From Procambarus clarkii (Eukaryota > Arthropoda > Malacostraca > Decapoda > Cambaridae): a stretch of DNA of 64,000 nt. This document shows, in pieces, positions 58,095 through 64,000 of the stretch; position 1 is the stretch's first letter; every line of letters starts with the position of its first letter. The notes under the pieces are model-generated. The model did not search any database. It was not told the DNA's origin and was given only the letters and a program-made list of their open reading frames with translations. The translations under genes and the position numbers were made by a program. The stretch covers positions 45,727,374 through 45,791,373 of the forward strand of contig NC_091176.1 in the NCBI RefSeq assembly GCF_040958095.1. Direction: 5' to 3'.

Positions 58095-58715
58095 TTACTT
58101 GCTCTTCCTCTGCATAATCTCCTCGTTAAACAGTAATTTAACTTCCACTCCGTAGGGTTTTAACTGTTTATACAAAACTTCAATAACAGGAAGATAAGTA
58201 TTTTCCCAAACTTTATCACTTCGAACACAGGTAATCCCAATTCCTGTTGGTATTATAACTCTCATAATTTGAGGAGAGTCCTTGATAAAGTTAAATAAAT
58301 CTTTCATACCATTCTTGAAGTAGACGAGACAATTAATGGATGTATCTTTGTTTAATCCAGCGAGCATGTTTCTGTCTTTTGATTTTTCTATAATTCCCTG
58401 AGCAATGTTATTACTTTCTATAGGTAATCCAATACCGTATTGAGTGGCTATAGCAACAATATACGGAAGATTTTCTCCTTTAGAGATATGTATTGTTCCT
58501 GGTACCGGACGATCTTCAGGGATACATCTCTTAAGACTGTACAAGGGTCGGCGAACATTATAAGCGTCAGCATGAGGATATTTCTTGGCTAAGTCTAGGG
58601 CCATTCCTCGAGGAACACAGGATATACAGTTCACTCCGTACACAATACAGGTTTCATTATTACGAAATGAATCGTCGGTTAAATAACCCTGGCAAGTTGT
58701 CAGAACAGTATCCAT
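58095..58715 (-). CDS. Macro-domain protein 1
   Basis: 206 residues from ATG 58715. Macro signature: VYGVNCISCVPRGMALDLAK (25-44, with Asn29 and G37-M-A), PGTIHI at 72-77, and IIPTGIGITC at 154-163 followed by W170, which match the adenine/ribose loops of TARG1/DarG/Poa1-like macro domains. It is the best conserved of the three and the likeliest to bind or remove ADP-ribose. A TATAAG box lies about 80 bases upstream (58792-58797). The gene faces away from the IAP-like gene, sharing its upstream region, and ends about 50 bp before the TATA-like box of gene 2. Confidence 0.75.
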   Translation of the reverse strand: MDTVLTTCQGYLTDDSFRNNETCIVYGVNCISCVPRGMALDLAKKYPHADAYNVRRPLYSLKRCIPEDRPVPGTIHISKGENLPYIVAIATQYGIGLPIESNNIAQGIIEKSKDRNMLAGLNKDTSINCLVYFKNGMKDLFNFIKDSPQIMRVIIPTGIGITCVRSDKVWENTYLPVIEVLYKQLKPYGVEVKLLFNEEIMQRKSK

Positions 58716-59278
58716 GGTGAATTTTCTTCCTCGTAAGGTAGTAGATACGATCCAGATAGTCGTAATAATATTCCTAATGTGTGGTCCGCACTCTTATATT
58801 GGGGGGAATGTAAAAGTTACCACTTATTTGAATATATTAATAAGGATTTTTGTTACCCTAGATTATTATTATATATGACATTATAACTAATAGTATATTT
58901 CATTTTAGGATATAGATGCTTTAAGCATTTTTTTTTTAATTAGATTAAATAAGAATTTTCTACTAAATTATATATATATCTATCATTATGTATGGCAGCT
59001 ACGAATAATGACGTAACAGTATACTTTTAGCGAGATTGCCAAAGTGATGTATTTTTCTAATAAGTCTAATAAATAATGAAAGTAGTTTACTAAGTATTTA
59101 TATAAGAGCATTATTTAATTATGAAGCTTTAAGGATTTTTTAATAGAGAAGTATTTAGAGGAAATTACTGTCTATTATAAATGGGGAAACTGTTAAATAT
59201 GTAGCGATGTACGATACTTATTTTAGGGATATATATACTTGCTTATCCTACTCTAATAGTTAGTGCTGCCCTCACACG
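58716..59278. promoter_or_regulatory. Divergent promoter region of the cassette
   Basis: 560 bp between two oppositely directed genes. Minus side: TATAAG at 58792-58797. Plus side: GGATATATATACTTG at 59226-59240, about 40-50 bases before the IAP start. The middle is very AT-rich with no frame. Confidence 0.6.
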
Positions 59279-60733
59279 ATGGATCCTTTGTGTGCCAGGA
59301 AGTTTTACAGTATAGAAAGCCTTAAATGTGCAGGAGTTAGACTACAAACATTTGTGGATTGGCCTGTTAAGTGGTTAAACCCTATTGACTTAGTTGAAGA
59401 TGGGTTCTATTACCTCCGCAATAGTGATTACTGTTTGTGTGCATTTTGTTATTGTATAGTAGGTGCATGGATTGTTGGTGATACCCCCAGAAGACGTCAT
59501 AAGATGATTAATCAAGACTGTGCCTTTATTAGAGGCAAGAGGAGTGACAATGTTTCTTTAGAGGTGTCTGAGATAGCTTTCCAATATGGACTGGAATTTG
59601 TTTCCCATAAAATAGAACTGGGAAATAAGAAAATAAGTGATAGTAGTAAGTATATATTCTTATGATGTATTCTTATACCAGTCTTATATACTCTATACAA
59701 AACTTGCTTGCTTAAATAGGTACTTCTTATTCTTCTAAAGAATAATTTACATAACTACGTTATATTTTTTAGGTGGTGCTCCTCCCAAGGAAGATCTGGG
59801 ATTGATAAAATTTAGGAACTCTCTGAATCCAGGATTGGTAACTTATAAATGTCGCCTAGAGACATTTGATATGACATGGCCTGGAAGCGTTAAACAAACT
59901 TCTCATGAGCTGGCAGAAGCTGGTTTTTTTACTGTGGTATGAAGTGTTTTAACTATTTTAAACTTAATAGAGTTATAAGTAAAGGAATAATGAATATTAG
60001 TTAAAAGATAGTAACGAGATGATGCTGGATTGTTTTATGGTTTTCAGGTATAAGTGACCACGTCTGCTGCTATCATTGCGCCTGTGGAATACGAAATTGG
60101 AGACCAGAAGATGATCCTTGGACGTTACATGCGAGATGTAGCCCAGAATGTGCTTACATTATTCTTGCAAGGGGCAAGGAATTTGTTAAGAATGCTAGAT
60201 TGACAATACCATTACCTATAAAACCTATAGACAATGATTTAATTAATATCCTAATGGAGGGTATGGATATGTTCAAACATCTGATTCATCAAAAATTAAT
60301 ACCTGTTGAGAGTATAAGATATGCTTTAAGTGAGTACCTTAAGGAATCCAGAGATTTATTACCTTTTATTATACAAAGTAGATGTCTAGAAATAGTGTTG
60401 AGGTATATGCAAGAGGGTACAGATATTTATTTACGGGTACGGGACTTAATTTATGAAGCAGTTGATGATAAAGAGGAACAAGAAGTTACGCCTGAAGATC
60501 TGGGATTGAAAACTTTACCGGAGACTTGTAATAGCACTGTTGAAAACAAGGACTGTACAGAACAATCTTGGGAAGAAGATATTTTATGCAGAGTTTGTAT
60601 GGATAAAAATATAAATATTGTAATACTACCATGTAAACATATGGTGACGTGCAGCGGTTGTCTTTTATCTCTGAAATGCTGTCCAATTTGTAGAGGAAAT
60701 ATTTTATATATAATAAATCCAATTGCTTCTTGA
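59279..60733 (+). pseudogene. IAP-like gene: two BIR domains, UBA-like helix region, RING
   Basis: Exons 59279-59645, 59773-59936 and 60048-60733, introns GTAAGT..TAG and GTATGA..CAG. BIR1 (residues 21-84) has Zn ligands C54, C57, H74, C81. BIR2 starts in exon 2 (RLETFDMTWP) and has its C..C..H..C set in exon 3 (CCYHCACGIRNW). A helical, UBA-like stretch and a C3HC4 RING (CRVCMD..CKHMVTCSGC..CCPICRG) follow to a stop at 60733. IAPs bind caspases or signalling partners and act as ubiquitin ligases. The exon 2/3 junction is out of frame as written: the T7 run at 59924-59930 is one base short of what BIR2 needs. That could be a real frameshift or a homopolymer error, so I class it provisionally as a pseudogene. 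Its introns argue against an RNA-mediated copy. Confidence 0.75.
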
Positions 60734-60905
60734 ACATTGTATATGATTTCTTGAATAATTGCATAACTACTATGAATAACTGTATGTGATTTTCTTGAAC
60801 ACTTATGATTTCTTGAATAATTGCATAACTACTATGATTAACTGTATATGATTTTCTTGAACACTTGTATAACTACTATGAATAACTGTATGCGTTAAAT
60901 GTTGT

Positions 60906-60911
60906 AATAAA
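60906..60911 (+). terminator. Poly(A) signal in right arm
   Basis: AATAAA about 170 bases after the IAP stop, the mirror of 54527-54532, so both arms serve as 3' ends for the outward-reading genes. Confidence 0.6.
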
Positions 60912-63874
60912 CTTAATGTCTCTTCTAAATAAGATTTCTTTACCCTTAATAGAATAATTTGCTTAATACATTGGAGGACTGAAACAAGTACTTAATTATG
61001 CAACCGAATAATGACATGATGTAGTAAGTTTAACGGAAATATTGAATACAATGACTTGAAAAGTTTCCTTTGACTAATGAAGGTGTATGTTTAATAAAAC
61101 TGAGTTACGAAAACAATGCCTTAAGATGCTACTGTAAGTAATGACCTAGTGAACAGGCAAGTATCTTTAATTGTACGAAGATGTCTTAGAATGATTTATA
61201 TTGACCTTATTTGAAAAAATGGATAACTACTAAATGCTCTGTAGTAACTCTCTGTGAATTAGTAATGTTACTGTTGTTGTTGTTGTTAATAACGATGATC
61301 TACTTACTTACTAAAATGACAGAAACAACTAGTTTTGCGAATTAGTACAAAGATGAATAGAGAATATGTAGTGGACTGTAATGAACGGGTAAGAACATGT
61401 AGCGGATGGATGGAGGAAAATTGTTAGAAAGGGTTGAAAGTTGGGCGGGGGAACATGCTGGGACGTGTAAAGGATTGAGAGATTGTAAGGGATGGTATCA
61501 AGATGTGCGGTAAACATGCTACAACATGTAAAGTAGACAGCGTAGTGAGATGCGAGGCGAACATGCTGAGACGTGTAAAGGATTGAGAGAGATTGTAAGG
61601 GTTGGTACCAAGATGCGCGGAAAACATGCTATAACATGTAAAGTAGAAATAGCGTAGTGAGTTTGGCGGTGAACACGCTAGGACTTGTAATGGATGGAAG
61701 GAGTTGGGTATATTTACATATGACTCATGTTTAAATAAGATAGGGGACACAGTAATAGTTGTTTAAGTCTTGTATAAAATGGAAAGAACTAGAGAATATG
61801 TAAGACTAAGTACAGATCTGAACTTACAGAGAATATGCTATGAACGGGGAAAGAACGCAAATTAACAGCTACATTTAAATTTATGAGACTTGGATGAGAC
61901 GGAGGAATGTGAGAGGGGATGAAAGATAATTACACAGGTTGGGGTTATGTGAGTACTCGGATAAGAGTTAGGCGGGAGATGGACTTGATCGAATATATTT
62001 ATGTCTGATGATCTAAGGCTGAGGAAATGGAGCTTGGCTAATGTCCAGATTAATTTTACTACGTTAGAAATAAGGTGATCTTAAATCTCAGGATGATTTA
62101 GTTGGAAAATAAAGAACTTGTACAAAATGAACTAAGCTGGGGGGACAAGAGTTGAAACTTGATAACTGAACTGGTTTTTATTTACTATGTCTGAAAATGT
62201 AGTTGGGTGTTTAAATCTCAGGGGGATTTGGACTGATAGTAATGAATTTACAGGAGTGAACTTGGACAGAGGACAAGAGCTAGAGTTTTATAATTGTTTA
62301 CATAGTATTTACTATGTCTGAAATACAGAGGGTAAAAATTTCAGGGAAATTGATGGGTTATTTACAAATATACGAGAGAGAACTAAGTTGGGGACGAGAG
62401 CTGGAGCTCGATAACTGTTTTGATCTTATTTACGGTGTCTGAAATACAGAGGGTAAAAATTTCAGGGAAATTGATGGGTTATTTACAAATATACGAGAGA
62501 GAACTAAGGTGGGAGACGAGAGCTGGAGTTCGATAACTGTTTTGATCATATTTACGATGTCTGAAATACAGAGGGTAAAAATTTCAGGGGAATTGATGGG
62601 TTATTTACAAATATACGAGAGAGAACTAAGGTGGGGACGAGAGCTGGAGCTCAGTAACTGACTTGATCTTATTTACTAACTTTGAAGTATGTCTGCTTTA
62701 ATTTTCGGGGAAAATTGATCTGTTACTAACGATCTTGTACAAATGAACTAAGCTGGGGGACAAGAGCTAGAGTTTGATAATTGTTTTGATTTACTAAACT
62801 ACGTCTGAAATACAGAGGGTAGAAATTTCAAGGAATTTGATAGGATAATACCGAAGACACGAGAGGGAAGTAAGGCGGGGGATGAGAGCTGGAGCTCAGT
62901 AACTGACTTGATCTTATTTACTGCGTCTGAAATACAGAGGGTAAAAGTTTCAGGGAATTTGATTAGGCTGACGAAGATGTGCAAGGGAACTAAGGTGGAG
63001 GATAAGAGCTGGAGCTCGGTAACTAAATTACTGTATTGAACTACGTTTGAAATATGATTATTTTTAAATTTTAGAAGGATTGGACTGCTTAGTATTCATT
63101 ATACGAGAGGGGACTAAGGCGGGGGATAGGAGCTGGAGCTCGATAACAAAATTATTGTATTTTAATACGTTTGAAATAGCTGTGTTTTAAATCCCGAAGA
63201 AAATGATTGGATACTAAAGAAGATGTATTAGTAAAACTAAGGTGGGAACGTGAGCTAGTCCCTGACTTTGTTTATATATGTAAAACTGAATAGTTTAATG
63301 AAAAGGAACTATGAATGAACAATATGAAGGAGAAGGACGGTCCAGATAATATTATGGAGAAGATAAGATAAGATTACCGAGGTGACCTGAAGGCTGCGTC
63401 TGGCTGACGGTCTAAAAGTAAACACAGGTGCGGCGACAGATTGCGAGGTAAGGGGGGAGGGAGATGAAGGGGGACGGCTGTGAAATGATTTAGATATACT
63501 AGTTTCTAAGTAAGAATCCCATGAGAACTTTTAACAAAAGTCGTATGACATTATCTCATGATAAGAACTTTAACAAACTTCTAAAGTCTCCGAAATTATT
63601 TTCATCATAAGAACTTTAACAAACTCGTATGACATTATTTTTCATTATAAGAACTTTAACAACTTCTAAAATCTGTGACTGACAAAATTTACCTGAAAAC
63701 CCTGGCTCATAAACACGAATTTGAATTTCTCCCATAAGAACTTTAACAAACTTCTAAGTCTCGGAAATTATTTTCATCATAAGAACTTTAACAACTTCTA
63801 AACTCTGTGACACAAAATTTACCTGAAAACCCCCTCACTCTCACGCGGGATATTGGACCTCAAAACAAAAGTTA

Positions 63875-63898
63875 CCTGTGAGTCGTACGACTCACAGG
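63875..63898. other. Perfect 24-bp palindrome near right terminus
   Basis: Same palindrome as 51243-51266, placed symmetrically 52 bp from the outer end. Confidence 0.85.
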
Positions 63899-63950
63899 TG
63901 ATCTCTGGCCTGAAAAAAAAAGTTACCTGTGAGTCGTACTCCCTACTACT

Positions 63951-64000
63951 ACAAGAACAAGAAGTTACGCCTGAAGATCTGGGATTGAAAACTTTACCGG
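63951..64000 (+). pseudogene. Second piece of the IAP gene outside the right arm
   Basis: 63955-64000 is identical, base for base, to 60476-60521 (coding between the UBA-like region and RING), in the same orientation, and directly abuts the outer end of the right arm. It continues past the window. It may belong to another, rearranged element copy. Confidence 0.8.

Larger units (their letters stand above)
51192..63950. mobile_element. 12.8-kb foldback-like element with a five-gene cassette
   Basis: Two inverted arms (51192-54650 and about 60734-63950) start at AGTAGTAGGGAGTACGACTC and its complement and agree closely along their length, apart from a SINE and a repeat-unit difference. The inner 6.1 kb holds three macro-domain genes, a methyltransferase-like gene and an IAP-like gene. 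Arms are mostly tandem repeats, as in Foldback/Galileo transposons or the ends of some large DNA viruses. No transposase, polymerase or structural gene is present. No target duplication can be recognised: left outside is CACCACAGC, right outside ACAAGAAC. Confidence 0.85.
60734..63950. repeat. Right inverted arm
   Basis: Reverse complement of the left arm, without the SINE and with one extra 43-bp-type unit (TTCTTGAATAATTGCATAAC) at the inner end near 60745-60870. Spot comparisons show about one difference per 50-100 bases (for example TCTGAA versus TCTAAA near 63490). The long open frames on it are repeats, not genes. Confidence 0.85.

Noticed and set aside
51192-63950. Polinton/Maverick or complete virus genome
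   Set aside because: No polymerase B, integrase, ATPase, protease or capsid frame in the 6-kb interior.

Overview
The window is eukaryotic, repeat-rich DNA. Introns with GT..AG borders, TATA-type promoters, poly(A) signals, a tRNA-derived SINE and many LINE and LTR retrotransposon copies all point that way. A secreted eight-cysteine single-VWC (Vago-type) gene and the kinds of LINE suggest an arthropod, most likely a decapod crustacean. The species cannot be named from the sequence.

Layout. 1-32.4 kb is a graveyard of one I-type LINE family (gag-like ORF1 with three zinc knuckles, endonuclease, reverse transcriptase, RNase H). At least six copies lie head-to-head, tail-to-tail or nested. One is split by a young Ty3-like LTR retrotransposon (3983-11260) with apparently identical 1945-bp LTRs and gag-protease but no pol. 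Another is split by a CR1/L2-like LINE (about 23386-27331). 32.4-36 kb is quieter and holds the one convincing ordinary host gene, a three-exon SVWC gene on the minus strand (34768-35285), with a solo LTR behind it. 36-41.2 kb carries another LINE, a deleted Ty3-like element whose pol ends at RNase H, and a 32-bp minisatellite of about 34 units, many carrying a CTCF-like core. 41.9-51.2 kb has an ORF1-only retroposon with a 12-bp target duplication, LINE fragments, tandem repeats and a 1.1-kb hAT element.

51192-63950 is the most unusual part: a 12.8-kb foldback-like element. Two arms of about 3.2 kb, built largely of tandem repeats and ending in a perfect 24-bp palindrome, enclose a 6.1-kb compact gene cassette. 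On the minus strand it has three different macro-domain genes and a two-exon methyltransferase-like gene with one in-frame stop. On the plus strand, from a shared divergent promoter region, it has a three-exon BIR-BIR-RING (IAP) gene with a likely one-base frameshift. Each outermost gene stops within about 15 bases of an arm, and the arms supply mirrored AATAAA signals. A SINE sits in one arm only. Just past the right end, 46 bases of the IAP gene reappear.

The cassette pairs putative ADP-ribose binding or removal (macro), possible methyl transfer and apoptosis control (IAP). That combination is typical of host-pathogen conflict, so the element could be a gene-capturing foldback transposon or an endogenised piece of a large DNA virus. 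No polymerase, integrase, transposase or capsid gene is visible, so neither origin is proved.
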